The notes under the pieces: generated by a model | The model's input: only the letters and a program-made list of their open reading frames with translations | Databases searched by the model: none | Told to the model about the DNA's origin: nothing | NCBI GenBank assembly: GCA_902601315.1 | Contig: CACKMS010000002.1 | Coordinates: 1 to 64,000 of the forward strand | Origin: an uncultured Pelagibacteraceae bacterium | Lineage (GTDB): Bacteria > Pseudomonadota > Alphaproteobacteria > Pelagibacterales > Pelagibacteraceae | DNA: 64,000 nt | Direction: 5' to 3' | Program-made: the position numbers and the translations under genes | Part shown: positions 50,956 to 60,909 of the stretch, in pieces | Numbering within the stretch: the stretch's first letter is position 1 | Layout of the letters: each line of letters opens with the position of its first letter

Positions 50956-53855
50956 TTAACAGTTTCAAAAATTTTAAATAATAATTCTGAAACATGCTTA
51001 CCTTTTTTCTCAGATAAATCAGATATTTGATGTCTACAGCTCGTACCGTTTGCAACTATAAAATCTTTTTCATCACTATTATTGATTGCAGGTATTAAAG
51101 AAAGATTAGCCATTTTTTTAGATACTTCATAATTTTTACTTTCATAGCCAAATGAACCTGCCATTCCACAACAACTTGACTCTATCATTTTATTATTAAT
51201 ATTTAATTCTGATAAAAGATTAGTTAGACTCTTCATTCTATCTTGTGATTTTTGATGACAGTGCCCATGGATTAATACCTTTTGATCAAACTTGTTAGCT
51301 TTAATTTTATTGTTATTTCTTATTTGTTCTAAAATAAATTCCTCAAGTAGATAAAATTTATTTTTAATTTGTTCTCTATTATTTACATTTTTTAAAGTCT
51401 GATACTCATCGTTAAATGTTAATAAACAGGATGGTTCAATACCTACAACCGGTAAATTAATATAATTATTTTGGATAACGTAATTATTAAATCTATTTAG
51501 CTCTTCAGAGGCTTTGTCTAATTGACCGTAAGATATATAAGTTCGTCCACAGCAAAGTGGTCTCTTTAATTTATCTTTACCAAAACTTGGTATAACTGCC
51601 TGATAACCAAATTTATTTAATACTTTAATTGCATAAACTAAATTTTCATTTTCAAAATTAATATTAAACGTATCTGCAAACAGAATTACTTTATTTTCTG
51701 ATACTGTCTGACTGTCGTAAATCTCTCGTAAAGCGTTCTGATTTTGAACTTCAGGCATAGTCCTTGCAGTTGCAAAACCAAACTTTTCAACAATTGTCGA
51801 GATTAGTGGTATGTTTTTGATCTTATTGAATATAGGAGCAACAAACTTTAATAACCAAATAAGTTTTGGCATATCAGAGATAACTCTATCTTTAATTCGC
51901 ATACTAAATTTTTTATAGTAATGAGAAAGAAATTCAGATTTCATCTTAGCCATATCAACCGACATTGGACATTCTCTTTGACAAGCTTTACAGCTGACAC
52001 ATAACTCCATAGTTTCGTACATTTCTTTAGATGAAAATGAACCTTCTGGAAGTTGGTTAGATAAAGCTAACCTTAAAGTATTTGCTCTTCCCCTGACTAA
52101 ATCTTTTTCTTCTTTAGTTACTCTATATGATGGACACATCACACCAGAGTCTAATTTTCTACAAGCTCCATTATTATTACACATCTCAACAGCATCAGAA
52201 AATTGGCCCCAATTAGACCAATCATAATGTGTATCTATATTTTCTGTGTGATAACCTGATTTGTATCTCATTAAAGATCTTTCGTTTGATTTAAAAGGTC
52301 GAACAATTTTTCCAGGATTTAGAAGGTTTTTGCTATCGAATGTATCTTTTATTTCTTCAAAGGCATTGATGATTTTTTTACCAAACATCATTTCATGAAA
52401 TTCTGATCTAACAATTCCATCACCATGCTCACCAGAATGAGAACCTTTATAATCTTTGACTATTTCAAATGCTTCTTCAGATATAGATCTCATATTTTGT
52501 ATATCTTTGTCAGATTTCATATTTAAAACTGGTCTTACGTGAAGTGTTCCAACAGATGCATGAGCATAAAACATTCCACTTGTTCCATATTTTTTAAATA
52601 TTTCTTTTAATCTTGCGGTGTAGTCAGCTAAGTGTTCTAGAGAAACTGCACAATCTTCAATGAAGGCAACCGGTTTTTTATCACCCTTCATTGACATCAA
52701 AATATTTAATCCAGCTTTTCTTATTTCAAAAACTTCTTTTTGCTCTGACAAATCTGAATAAAAAGAAAATTCGTTTTTTTTGTTTTGGTTTAAAACCAAA
52801 TACTCTAGATCTTTTATTTTCTTTTCATATACACTTTTCTCAGCATCAATAAATTCTACCATCAAAACAGCTTCAGGATTTCCTTTAATATATTTTTTTA
52901 TACCTCCAGCATACATTGGGATTTCTTTTGCCAAATTTAATAAATTTTGGTCCATTAATTCAACACAAGTTGGTTTTAATTTTACAATCTCTTTTGATAA
53001 TTCCATTGCTTGATGGAAATTATCAAAGTAGCCGACACCTAAAATTTTATTCTTTGGTATTTCTGATAATTTTAATTTTATTTTGTTAAATAAAGATAAC
53101 GTTCCTTCAGATCCAACAAGAAGATTTGATGAGTTGAAGCCTTCAGGATCAATTAAATCAATGTTATATCCTCCAACCCTTCTTTGTGTTGTTGGCCAAT
53201 TAGTATCAATTTCACTTCCAACTTTTTGTCTTACATTAATAAATTTATCTATGATTTTATATAGTCTATCTTGATTGTTCTTTGTTGCTAAATAATTCTT
53301 ATTTATTTGATCAAAATTAAATATAGAACCATCATCTAATATTGCTTCAATAGCTAATACGTTATGGACCATGTTGCCATAATACAATGATCTAGATCCA
53401 CAAGAATTATTAGCAGACATTCCCCCAATAGTTGCCCTACTACTTGTTGATACGTCTACAGGAAACCAAAGACCATAAGGCTTCAAATAATCATTAAGAT
53501 GATCTAATACGACACCTGGCTGTACCCATACATATTTTTCTTCAACATTAAGTTCTAAAATTTTATTTTGATGTTTAGAGTAATCTAGTACAACGCTTTC
53601 TCCAACAGTTTGACCACATTGAGAACTTCCTCCACCTCTAGCTAATAGAGGCACAGAATTCTTTTGTGAATAATCCATTAAACTTAAAACATCATTGGTA
53701 TCTTTTGGAAGAACTACACCAAGTGGTTTAATTTGATATACAGAAGCATCGGTACTGTATCTTCCACGTGAGAATTCATCGAATAAGGTTTTTCCATTAA
53801 CTTTACCCCTAATTTCTTTACCAATTTTTTGTATCTGAGCTGAATTAAACCGCAT
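50952..53855 (-). CDS. FAD-linked D-2-hydroxyacid dehydrogenase with Fe-S and CCG domains (YdiJ-like)
   Basis: A 967-residue fusion equivalent to GlcD plus GlcF. Residues ~30-560 are the FAD_binding_4 and FAD-oxidase_C domains (PLLARGGGSSQCGQTVGES, TIGGMSANNSCGS, GSEGTLSLF, GEHGDGIVRSEF). Next comes a ferredoxin-like part with CNNNGACRKLDSGVMCPSY and LCVSCKACQRECPMSVD. The C-terminal cysteine-rich part has HGHCHQKS and SSCCGMAGSFGYE. The domain order matches E. coli YdiJ (~1018 residues). It likely oxidises D-2-hydroxyglutarate, D-lactate or glycolate at the membrane face. Confidence 0.88.
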   Translation of the reverse strand: MRFNSAQIQKIGKEIRGKVNGKTLFDEFSRGRYSTDASVYQIKPLGVVLPKDTNDVLSLMDYSQKNSVPLLARGGGSSQCGQTVGESVVLDYSKHQNKILELNVEEKYVWVQPGVVLDHLNDYLKPYGLWFPVDVSTSSRATIGGMSANNSCGSRSLYYGNMVHNVLAIEAILDDGSIFNFDQINKNYLATKNNQDRLYKIIDKFINVRQKVGSEIDTNWPTTQRRVGGYNIDLIDPEGFNSSNLLVGSEGTLSLFNKIKLKLSEIPKNKILGVGYFDNFHQAMELSKEIVKLKPTCVELMDQNLLNLAKEIPMYAGGIKKYIKGNPEAVLMVEFIDAEKSVYEKKIKDLEYLVLNQNKKNEFSFYSDLSEQKEVFEIRKAGLNILMSMKGDKKPVAFIEDCAVSLEHLADYTARLKEIFKKYGTSGMFYAHASVGTLHVRPVLNMKSDKDIQNMRSISEEAFEIVKDYKGSHSGEHGDGIVRSEFHEMMFGKKIINAFEEIKDTFDSKNLLNPGKIVRPFKSNERSLMRYKSGYHTENIDTHYDWSNWGQFSDAVEMCNNNGACRKLDSGVMCPSYRVTKEEKDLVRGRANTLRLALSNQLPEGSFSSKEMYETMELCVSCKACQRECPMSVDMAKMKSEFLSHYYKKFSMRIKDRVISDMPKLIWLLKFVAPIFNKIKNIPLISTIVEKFGFATARTMPEVQNQNALREIYDSQTVSENKVILFADTFNINFENENLVYAIKVLNKFGYQAVIPSFGKDKLKRPLCCGRTYISYGQLDKASEELNRFNNYVIQNNYINLPVVGIEPSCLLTFNDEYQTLKNVNNREQIKNKFYLLEEFILEQIRNNNKIKANKFDQKVLIHGHCHQKSQDRMKSLTNLLSELNINNKMIESSCCGMAGSFGYESKNYEVSKKMANLSLIPAINNSDEKDFIVANGTSCRHQISDLSEKKGKHVSELLFKIFETVN

Positions 53856-53872
53856 AAAACTTAATTAAAGGT

Positions 53873-55027
53873 TTATTTATTTTTGTAAACCAGTTTACCG
53901 AACTTTTTTAACGCGGCCTCTGAAATCTCTAAACCTAAACCAGGTTTTTCATTTAAATGTATCCATCCTTCACTCATTTTATGTGGATTTTCAAATAATT
54001 GAGCTTGCAGAGGATCTCTCTCATCATCAAATGACTCAACTATTCTCCCAGCTGGAGTTGATGCAACTAAAGGTGCGTGAATGTAACAATCATGATGTGG
54101 AGCTACATCTATATGATTTAATTCACATAATGCAGAAAGTTTTTTTCCATTAGTAAAACCACCAAACATTGTGCAATCAAATTGTAAAATTTGAATTGCA
54201 TCTTCTTCTATCATGGACCTACATCCAAAAATAGTTACTTCACTTTCACCACCTGATAATGGAATTTTAGTTTGTTTTGATAAAAGTTTTAAAGTTCTTC
54301 TATCATCTTCCCATCTAACGGGTTCCTCAATCCATGTAGGTTTAAATTTTTCAAACTCTTTTACACCTTGAATTGCCGTTTTTAGATCCCACGCTCTATT
54401 GACATCAATCATCAAACCTTTTTGATCTCCAATTTCATCTCTAATAATTTCTAATCTTTTTGCATCTTCTTTGATAGAAAGTCCTCCAACTTTAACTTTA
54501 AAACTTTGATGACCAATATTTACTAATTTTTTAATTTCATCTCTTAGCTCTTTTTCATCTTTACCATCTCTGTAGTAAGCACATGTAACATAAACAGGAA
54601 TTTTATTTCTGTATCCTCCAAATAATTTATACAATGGAATATTTGAAGCTTTTCCTATCAAATCCCAACAGGCAATATCTAAAGCTGCTGAAATTCTAAT
54701 TAATGCTTCTCTGCTCCAACCTTTTTCGCTACTAAGTCGTGTATCAGTTAATTTGAAAATTTTTTCATAAATTTTTTCAGGGCAAAATGGATCTTCTCCA
54801 ATTATTAAATCTTGTAAGCCATTTGAAAATGGTTTGATGATAGGAGCAATATCAGTGTAACTTGTTGCTAAACCAAATCCTGAATGACCATCTTTTGTAT
54901 GAATTTTAATTAATAGTTCATTAGCTGTTGGCACTATAAAGTGACTAACCCAATGTGGTTTTACTTCATCTGGATTATTAAGAACATAAACTTCGAGGTT
55001 ATCAATTAAATTACTACTATTTGTCAT
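53873..55027 (-). CDS. Enolase-superfamily dehydratase/racemase (mandelate racemase-like)
   Basis: A 384-residue enolase-superfamily enzyme with the capping domain first. The Lys-x-Lys base is in FKVKVGG, the metal acids are in MIDVNRAWD, WIEEPVRWE and SGGESEV, and the His of the second base region is in DVAPHHDCYIHAPL. This suits dehydration of a sugar acid or a similar alpha-hydroxyacid. It is read before the YdiJ-like gene (17 nt apart), so the two may act on one hydroxyacid. Confidence 0.85.
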   Translation of the reverse strand: MTNSSNLIDNLEVYVLNNPDEVKPHWVSHFIVPTANELLIKIHTKDGHSGFGLATSYTDIAPIIKPFSNGLQDLIIGEDPFCPEKIYEKIFKLTDTRLSSEKGWSREALIRISAALDIACWDLIGKASNIPLYKLFGGYRNKIPVYVTCAYYRDGKDEKELRDEIKKLVNIGHQSFKVKVGGLSIKEDAKRLEIIRDEIGDQKGLMIDVNRAWDLKTAIQGVKEFEKFKPTWIEEPVRWEDDRRTLKLLSKQTKIPLSGGESEVTIFGCRSMIEEDAIQILQFDCTMFGGFTNGKKLSALCELNHIDVAPHHDCYIHAPLVASTPAGRIVESFDDERDPLQAQLFENPHKMSEGWIHLNEKPGLGLEISEAALKKFGKLVYKNK

Positions 55028-55072
55028 ACATTATAAAATTGATTATATAATTCCTTTAGCATATACAGCGGT

Positions 55073-56245
55073 ATGGCAATTTCAAATAATATAAGGCCTG
55101 GTAGACATTTTTTACAAATTCCTGGACCAACAAACGTTCCAGATAGAGTTCTAAGAGCTATGGATTATCCTACTATAGATCATAGAGGTCCAGACTTTGC
55201 TGAATTAGGATTAAGAGTTTTAGATCGAATAAAATTAATATTTAAAACTTCAGAGCCAGTAATAATTTTCCCAGCTTCAGGAACGGGTGCTTGGGAGGCT
55301 GCACTTGTAAACACTTTAAGTGCTGGTGATAAAATCTTGATGTTTGAAACAGGACACTTCTCAACACTTTGGTGGGATATTGCTCAAAAATTTAAAATTG
55401 AAGTAGACTTTGTTGAAGGTGATTGGAGAACAGGTGTTAATCCAAACATCGTTGAACAAAAACTAAAAGAAGACAAAGATAAAAAAATTAAAGCAGTTTG
55501 TGCTGTACATAATGAAACTTCTACCGGAGTAACCAGTAGAATTGGAGAAATTAGGAAAGCTATGGATAATGCGGAACATCCAGCTTTGTTATTTGTTGAT
55601 ACAATATCATCACTTGGGTCAATTGATTATAGACATGAAGAATGGAAAGTTGATGTGACTGTAGGAGGATCTCAAAAAGGATTGTTATTACCTCCAGGGC
55701 TTTCTTTTAATGCAATAAGCTCGAAAGCATTAGAGGCGTATAAAACATCTGAATTACCAAAATCATATTGGGATTGGGAACCCATGTTAGAAAATAATAA
55801 GAAAGGTTACTTTCCTTATACACCAGCTACAAATTTATTTTATGGTTTGGATGAAGCAATCAATATGCTTACAGAAGAAGGTTTAGATAATGTTTTCAAA
55901 AGGCATAAAAGATTTGCAGAAGCCACAAGAGTTGCAGTTAACTCGTGGGGATTAGAAATACTTTGTAAAAATCCAAATGAATACTCAGATTCATTAACAG
56001 CAGTAATGGTTCCAGATGGTCATGATGCTGATTTTTTGAGAAAAACTATTTTAGATCACTATAATATGTCATTAGGAACAGGACTTGCAAAGGTTTCAGG
56101 TAAAATTTTTAGAATTGGTCATTTAGGTGATTTTAATGAATTAATGTTAGCAGGAACTTTGGCTGGAGTGGAGATGGGATTAATGAAATCAAATATACCC
56201 TATAATAAAGGTGGTATTCTTAAAGCACTGGAATATTTGTGTTAA
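55073..56245 (+). CDS. Serine-glyoxylate (alanine-glyoxylate) aminotransferase, class V
   Basis: A 390-residue PLP enzyme. RPGRHFLQIPGPTNVPDRVLRAM is the family start, IIFPASGTGAWEAAL binds the cofactor phosphate, HNETSTGV and LFVDTISSLGS flank the ring, and the PLP Lys is in GGSQKGLLLPPGLSF. It converts glyoxylate to glycine using serine or alanine. It is divergent from the dehydratase gene with 45 nt between starts. Confidence 0.9.
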   Translation: MAISNNIRPGRHFLQIPGPTNVPDRVLRAMDYPTIDHRGPDFAELGLRVLDRIKLIFKTSEPVIIFPASGTGAWEAALVNTLSAGDKILMFETGHFSTLWWDIAQKFKIEVDFVEGDWRTGVNPNIVEQKLKEDKDKKIKAVCAVHNETSTGVTSRIGEIRKAMDNAEHPALLFVDTISSLGSIDYRHEEWKVDVTVGGSQKGLLLPPGLSFNAISSKALEAYKTSELPKSYWDWEPMLENNKKGYFPYTPATNLFYGLDEAINMLTEEGLDNVFKRHKRFAEATRVAVNSWGLEILCKNPNEYSDSLTAVMVPDGHDADFLRKTILDHYNMSLGTGLAKVSGKIFRIGHLGDFNELMLAGTLAGVEMGLMKSNIPYNKGGILKALEYLC

Positions 56246-56251
56246 GAAAAA

Positions 56252-56282
56252 GGAGGTGACTTCAGTCTCCCTCCATCACCTC
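56252..56282. other. Structured GC-richer element in convergent gap
   Basis: In the 107-nt gap between two convergent genes, GAGGTGA (56253-56259) can pair with TCACCTC (56276-56282). Alternatively GGAGG (56252-56256) pairs with CCTCC (56270-56274), and GACT (56258-56261) with AGTC (56264-56267). No U-tract follows on either side. It may be a terminator for both genes or a small RNA structure. Confidence 0.4.
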
Positions 56283-56352
56283 AATATTTAGATTAAATGA
56301 TTCTCTAGAAAGTTGTGATCACTTATTAGTTGAAAAATATTCTTTTTAAAAA

Positions 56353-57807
56353 TCAAATTTTTTGATCGTATACACCAATTTTGCCAGTTTTTTGAAGCAA
56401 ATTATCAATAACATCAAATATTCTTTTTTTTCTTTCATCAGATGTAGGACTTTCGGTTACGATAACTAAAGAAGGTTTGTTCGAAGACGCTCTAATTAAT
56501 CCCCAAGAACCATCATCAAATGAAAATCTTACACCATTTACTGTTAAAATATCTCTTATTTCTTGGCCATCTATCATGGTTTTATTATTTTTCATCTGCT
56601 TAATCTCTTTAACTAAATCATCAACAATATTATATTTTTCCTCATCTTTACAAAACGGAGCCATTGTAGGAGTTTGAAAAGTATTAGGCAACTCACCTGT
56701 AATTTCACTCATTTTTTTATTTTGACTATCTAATAAATGACAGACTTGAATAGCAGAGTTAATTCCATCATCGTACCCATATCCCAAAGGTTCATTAAAA
56801 AAAAAGTGCCCACTTTTTTCAAAACCTGCTAATGCATTTTCGATATTTACTTTCCTTTTGATATGAGAATGTCCAGTTTTCCAATATAATGTATCGCAAT
56901 TATTTTTTGCTAAAATTTTATCTGTAGAATAAAGACCTGTTGATTTTACATCTACAATAAATTTTGCACCATTATGTTTTTCTGATAAATTTCTTGCAAT
57001 CAATAATCCAATTTTATCAGAAAATATTTCATTTCCCTGTTCATCTATTACACCAACTCTGTCTCCATCTCCATCAAAGCCAAATCCTATATCTGCCTCA
57101 TTTTCTTTAACAGCTTTTGCAATTGCATGTAACATTTCAAGATCTTCCGGATTTGGATTATATTTTGGAAAAGTCCAGTCTAAATTACAATCAAGCTCAA
57201 TGACTTCACAGCCTATTCCTCTCAATATATCTGGAGCAAATATTCCAGCTGTACCATTTCCACAAGCTACAACTGCTTTAATTTTTTTTGTAATTTTATT
57301 TTTATTAATCAAGTCATTTTTGTATATTTGTTGAAAATTATCTACTTGTTTTTCATTACCATTCCCTTTCGTAAATTTTTGATTAAGAGTGATTTCTTTT
57401 AATTCTTTCATTTCTTCTGGTGCATGAGTTAAACCTTTTTTGATACCCATTTTAACTCCTGTCCAACCATTTTCATTATGACTAGCAGTAACCATTGCAA
57501 CAGCATCTCCATTTAAATTAAACTGTGCATAATAAACCATAGGTGATAACGATAGCCCTATGTCTTCAACATAGCATCCTGTAAAAATTAAACCTTTTAT
57601 TAAAGATGATTTTATTTCCTCACTATAAGATCTATAGTCATGACCGACTATTACTCTTGGATTCTCTTTTTTTGTGTGTATTTTAATTTGAGTTCCTAAT
57701 CCTTTTCCAAGCTGTTCGATTCCCTCAATGCTGATATCTTTTTCGTAAATCCATCTTGCGTCATATTCTCTAAATCCATAAGGGTCTATTTTTGTTGAAT
57801 TTTCCAT
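56353..57807 (-). CDS. Phosphomannomutase/phosphoglucomutase
   Basis: A 484-residue alpha-D-phosphohexomutase. FREYDARWIYEKDI opens domain 1, the phosphoserine loop is AMVTASHNENGWTGVKMG, the metal loop is GFGFDGDGDRVGVID, and the sugar-binding loop is AGFEKSGHFFFNE. The C-terminal phosphate-binding region includes RASSNKPSLVIVTES. It interconverts hexose 6- and 1-phosphates for surface polysaccharide precursors. It is divergent from nrdA across a 159-nt gap. Confidence 0.9.
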   Translation of the reverse strand: MENSTKIDPYGFREYDARWIYEKDISIEGIEQLGKGLGTQIKIHTKKENPRVIVGHDYRSYSEEIKSSLIKGLIFTGCYVEDIGLSLSPMVYYAQFNLNGDAVAMVTASHNENGWTGVKMGIKKGLTHAPEEMKELKEITLNQKFTKGNGNEKQVDNFQQIYKNDLINKNKITKKIKAVVACGNGTAGIFAPDILRGIGCEVIELDCNLDWTFPKYNPNPEDLEMLHAIAKAVKENEADIGFGFDGDGDRVGVIDEQGNEIFSDKIGLLIARNLSEKHNGAKFIVDVKSTGLYSTDKILAKNNCDTLYWKTGHSHIKRKVNIENALAGFEKSGHFFFNEPLGYGYDDGINSAIQVCHLLDSQNKKMSEITGELPNTFQTPTMAPFCKDEEKYNIVDDLVKEIKQMKNNKTMIDGQEIRDILTVNGVRFSFDDGSWGLIRASSNKPSLVIVTESPTSDERKKRIFDVIDNLLQKTGKIGVYDQKI

Positions 57808-57909
57808 GTGGATATATCTATATTTTTTTAAATTAATTATTGATAATTATTTTTTAAGTTCTATAAATGTTCTCTTGAATTCCTATTTATATAGTATATT
57901 TAGTCATTC

Positions 57910-57926
57910 AACACACAACATCTAGT
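57910..57926 (+). promoter_or_regulatory. Possible NrdR-like site upstream of nrdA
   Basis: The stretch ACACACAACATCTAGTTGT contains ACAAC and GTTGT as a short inverted repeat with a 5-nt spacer, and partly matches the NrdR box consensus ACACWATATATWGTGT. It lies ~40 nt before the nrdA ATG. Only one such site is seen whereas NrdR usually binds a pair, so support is weak. Confidence 0.25.
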
Positions 57927-57966
57927 TGTTTTTACATAAAAGAGTAACATTATTTAAGAGGTTTAT

Positions 57967-59904
57967 ATGAACAAAATATTGTCACAAGCCATCAGAAAAG
58001 CTGTCTCCGATTTTAAACCTGTTGCTAATCCAGAAAACAACGAAAAAAGACCAGATTTATTCTCATTGAACAATGATACAGAATTATTTCAAAACTCAAA
58101 AGGTATTACTATCAAAATAGATAGATCAAGAGATAGTAACTTAACTGAATTCGGTAAAGCAACTTTAAGTGATAGATATTTAGGTTTTAACGAATCTTTT
58201 CAAGATTTGTTTGCAAGAGTAGCAAGCCATTATGCAGATGACAACTTACACGCTCAAAGACTTTATAATTATATCAGTAACTTATGGTTTATGCCTGCAA
58301 CACCTGTTTTATCAAATGGTGGTACAAAAAGAGGATTACCTATTTCTTGTTTCTTAAATGAAGCAGGGGATAGTTTAACAGGAATACTTGATTTGTGGAG
58401 TGAGAATGTTTGGCTTGCAGCTAAAGGGGGCGGTATCGGAAGTTATTGGGGAAATTTAAGATCTATAGGTGAGAAGATTGGAAGAGTTGGAAAAACATCT
58501 GGAATAATTCCATTCATTAAAGTTATGGACTCTTTAACAATGGCTATAAGCCAAGGTTCTTTAAGAAGAGGATCTGCAGCCTGTTATTTGCCGATTGATC
58601 ATCCTGAGATCGAGGAATTTATTGAAATGAGAAGACCAACTGGAGGTGATCCAAATAGAAGATCGCTAAATCTTCATCATGGTGTTTTGGTGTCAGACGC
58701 ATTCATGAGAGCTGTTGAACTAGATGAACAATGGGCACTTAAAAGTCCTAAAGACAAATCAGTTCAAGCAACAGTTTCTGCAAGAAATTTATGGATCAGA
58801 TTGTTAACTGCAAGAATTGAAACTGGTGAACCTTACATTGTTTTCATTGATACTGTTAATAGAATGATACCTCAGCATCATAGGTTAGCAGGTTTGACTG
58901 TAAAAACTTCTAATTTATGTAGTGAGATAACCTTACCAACTGGAATTGATAAAGAGGGAAGAGATAGAACAGCTGTATGTTGTTTGTCATCATTAAATTT
59001 AGAAAAATATGATGAATGGAAAGATGACAATAATTTTATTCCAGATGTAATGAGAATGTTAGATAATGTACTAACAGATTTTATAGAAAAAGCACCAGAA
59101 TCATTTAGTGATGCAACATACTCTGCTTTAAAGGAAAGAAGTGTAGGACTGGGTGTAATGGGTTTACACTCTTATTTTCAACAAAAGAAAATTCCATTCG
59201 AGTCTGTAATGAGTAAAGTTTGGAACAAAAAAATATTTGCAAATATACAAAAACAAGTAGACCAAGCATCAAAAGATTTAGCTGACGAGAGAGGTCCATG
59301 TCCTGATGCTGCTGATTATGGAATTAATGAAAGATTTTCAAACAAAACAGCAATTGCTCCAACAGCATCTATTTCTATTATTTGTGGAGGAACATCTCCA
59401 GGAGTAGAGCCAATTGCAGCTAATAGTTATACACATAAAACACTTTCTGGATCTTTTAATGTTAGAAATAAATATTTAACTGAGGTCTTAGAAAAATATA
59501 GTAAAAACGATGAAGAAACTTGGTCAAGTATCACTACAAATCAAGGTTCAGTTTCTCACCTAGATTTTCTTTCTCAAGATGAAAAAGATGTTTTCAAAAC
59601 AGCTTTCGAGCTTGATCAAAGATGGATTGTTGATTTGGGAGCAGATAGAACACCTCATATATCTCAAGCTCAGTCGATTAACATTTTTATTCCTGCAGAT
59701 ATCCACAAAAAAGATCTGCACCAAATTCATTTTCAAGCATGGAAAAAGGGTCTGAAAAGCCTTTATTATTGCAGATCGAAATCAATTCAAAGAGCTGAAA
59801 ATGTTAATGATGCTAGCACAACTGATGTTACAGCAAATGTATACAAATCAAAAAATCAAAAACAAAATCAACCAGAATACGAGGAGTGTTTATCATGTCA
59901 GTAG
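57967..59904 (+). CDS. nrdA: Ribonucleoside-diphosphate reductase alpha subunit, lacking an ATP-cone
   Basis: The catalytic subunit of class I ribonucleotide reductase, 645 residues against ~760 in E. coli. LSDRYLGFNESFQDLFARVASHYADD marks the start of the catalytic barrel domain after only ~40 residues, so the ~90-residue N-terminal ATP-cone is absent. Active-site elements are SNLCSEI, LPISCFLNEAGDSL, AAKGGGIGSYWGNLR and PTASISIICGGTSPGVEPI. The C-terminal redox pair is in ECLSCQ. Allosteric on/off control by dATP would be missing unless provided otherwise. It overlaps nrdB by 10 nt. Confidence 0.92.
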   Translation: MNKILSQAIRKAVSDFKPVANPENNEKRPDLFSLNNDTELFQNSKGITIKIDRSRDSNLTEFGKATLSDRYLGFNESFQDLFARVASHYADDNLHAQRLYNYISNLWFMPATPVLSNGGTKRGLPISCFLNEAGDSLTGILDLWSENVWLAAKGGGIGSYWGNLRSIGEKIGRVGKTSGIIPFIKVMDSLTMAISQGSLRRGSAACYLPIDHPEIEEFIEMRRPTGGDPNRRSLNLHHGVLVSDAFMRAVELDEQWALKSPKDKSVQATVSARNLWIRLLTARIETGEPYIVFIDTVNRMIPQHHRLAGLTVKTSNLCSEITLPTGIDKEGRDRTAVCCLSSLNLEKYDEWKDDNNFIPDVMRMLDNVLTDFIEKAPESFSDATYSALKERSVGLGVMGLHSYFQQKKIPFESVMSKVWNKKIFANIQKQVDQASKDLADERGPCPDAADYGINERFSNKTAIAPTASISIICGGTSPGVEPIAANSYTHKTLSGSFNVRNKYLTEVLEKYSKNDEETWSSITTNQGSVSHLDFLSQDEKDVFKTAFELDQRWIVDLGADRTPHISQAQSINIFIPADIHKKDLHQIHFQAWKKGLKSLYYCRSKSIQRAENVNDASTTDVTANVYKSKNQKQNQPEYEECLSCQ

Positions 59905-60908
59905 AAAGTATGAAAAATTTAAAATCACCAATAATTAAACCAAAGGATATGGGTTTATTAGTTGAAAATCCAGTTTATAAACCATTTAGATATCCATGGT
60001 GTTATGATGCTTGGTTAACACAACAAAGAATTCATTGGTTGCCAGAGGAAGTGCCATTAGGAGATGATGTAAGAGATTGGCAAAAGAATCTCACTCAATC
60101 AGAAAAAAATCTTTTAACTCAGATTTTTAGATTTTTTACTCAAGCTGATGTTGAGGTAAACAATTGTTACCTAAGACATTACACAACAGTTTTTAAACCA
60201 ACAGAGGTTTTAATGATGATGACTGCTTTTGCTTCTATGGAAACAGTTCATATAGCAGCTTACTCTCATCTACTTGATACAATAGGTATGCCAGAATCTG
60301 AGTACTCTGCTTTCATGAAATATAAAGAGATGAAAGATAAGTACGATTACATGCAAAACTTTAATGTAGAATCGAAAGAGGACATTGCAAAAACAGTTGC
60401 GGTGTTTAGCGCTTTTACTGAAGGACTTCAGTTGTTTGCAAGTTTTGCTATTTTATTAAACTTCCCAAGATTTAATAAAATGAAAGGCATGGGCCAAATT
60501 GTAACTTGGTCTGTAAGAGATGAAACTTTGCACTGTAATTCAATGATAAGATTATTTAAGGAGTTCATTAATGAAAATCCTCACATTTGGACACCACAAC
60601 TAAAGAAAGAGTTATATGAAGCTTGCAGAACTATTGTACATCACGAAGATGCATTTATTGATCTTGCTTTTGAAATGGGACCAATGAATGGATTAACTGC
60701 TCAAGAGGTAAAAGACTATATACGTTTCATTGGAAATAGAAGATTAGCTCAATTAGGTCTTGAACCTATTTATGATGTTCAAAAAAATCCATTAACTTGG
60801 CTTGATACTATGTTAAATGCAGTAGAGCATATGAACTTTTTTGAGGGGAGAGCTACGGAATACTCAAAAGCATCAACCCAAGGTTCTTGGACAGAAGCTT
60901 TTGCTTAA
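59895..60908 (+). CDS. nrdB: Ribonucleoside-diphosphate reductase beta subunit
   Basis: The radical-generating subunit, 337 residues from the ATG at 59895. That start is preferred over the in-frame GTG at 59886 because GAGGAG (59881-59886) is correctly spaced. METVHIAAYSHLLD holds the iron ligands and the Tyr in the position of the E. coli radical Tyr122; EGLQLFASFAILLNF and RDETLHCNSMIRLF carry the remaining ligands. The presence of the Tyr suggests an NrdB-type tyrosyl-radical enzyme. It ends 1 nt from the convergent prpC stop. Confidence 0.93.
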   Translation: MSVESMKNLKSPIIKPKDMGLLVENPVYKPFRYPWCYDAWLTQQRIHWLPEEVPLGDDVRDWQKNLTQSEKNLLTQIFRFFTQADVEVNNCYLRHYTTVFKPTEVLMMMTAFASMETVHIAAYSHLLDTIGMPESEYSAFMKYKEMKDKYDYMQNFNVESKEDIAKTVAVFSAFTEGLQLFASFAILLNFPRFNKMKGMGQIVTWSVRDETLHCNSMIRLFKEFINENPHIWTPQLKKELYEACRTIVHHEDAFIDLAFEMGPMNGLTAQEVKDYIRFIGNRRLAQLGLEPIYDVQKNPLTWLDTMLNAVEHMNFFEGRATEYSKASTQGSWTEAFA

Positions 60909-60909
60909 T

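Noticed and set aside
56252..56282. Considered as a SAM or glycine riboswitch of the SAR11 type
   Set aside because: It follows rather than precedes the aminotransferase gene and points toward no plausible target; it does not match a consensus I can recall.
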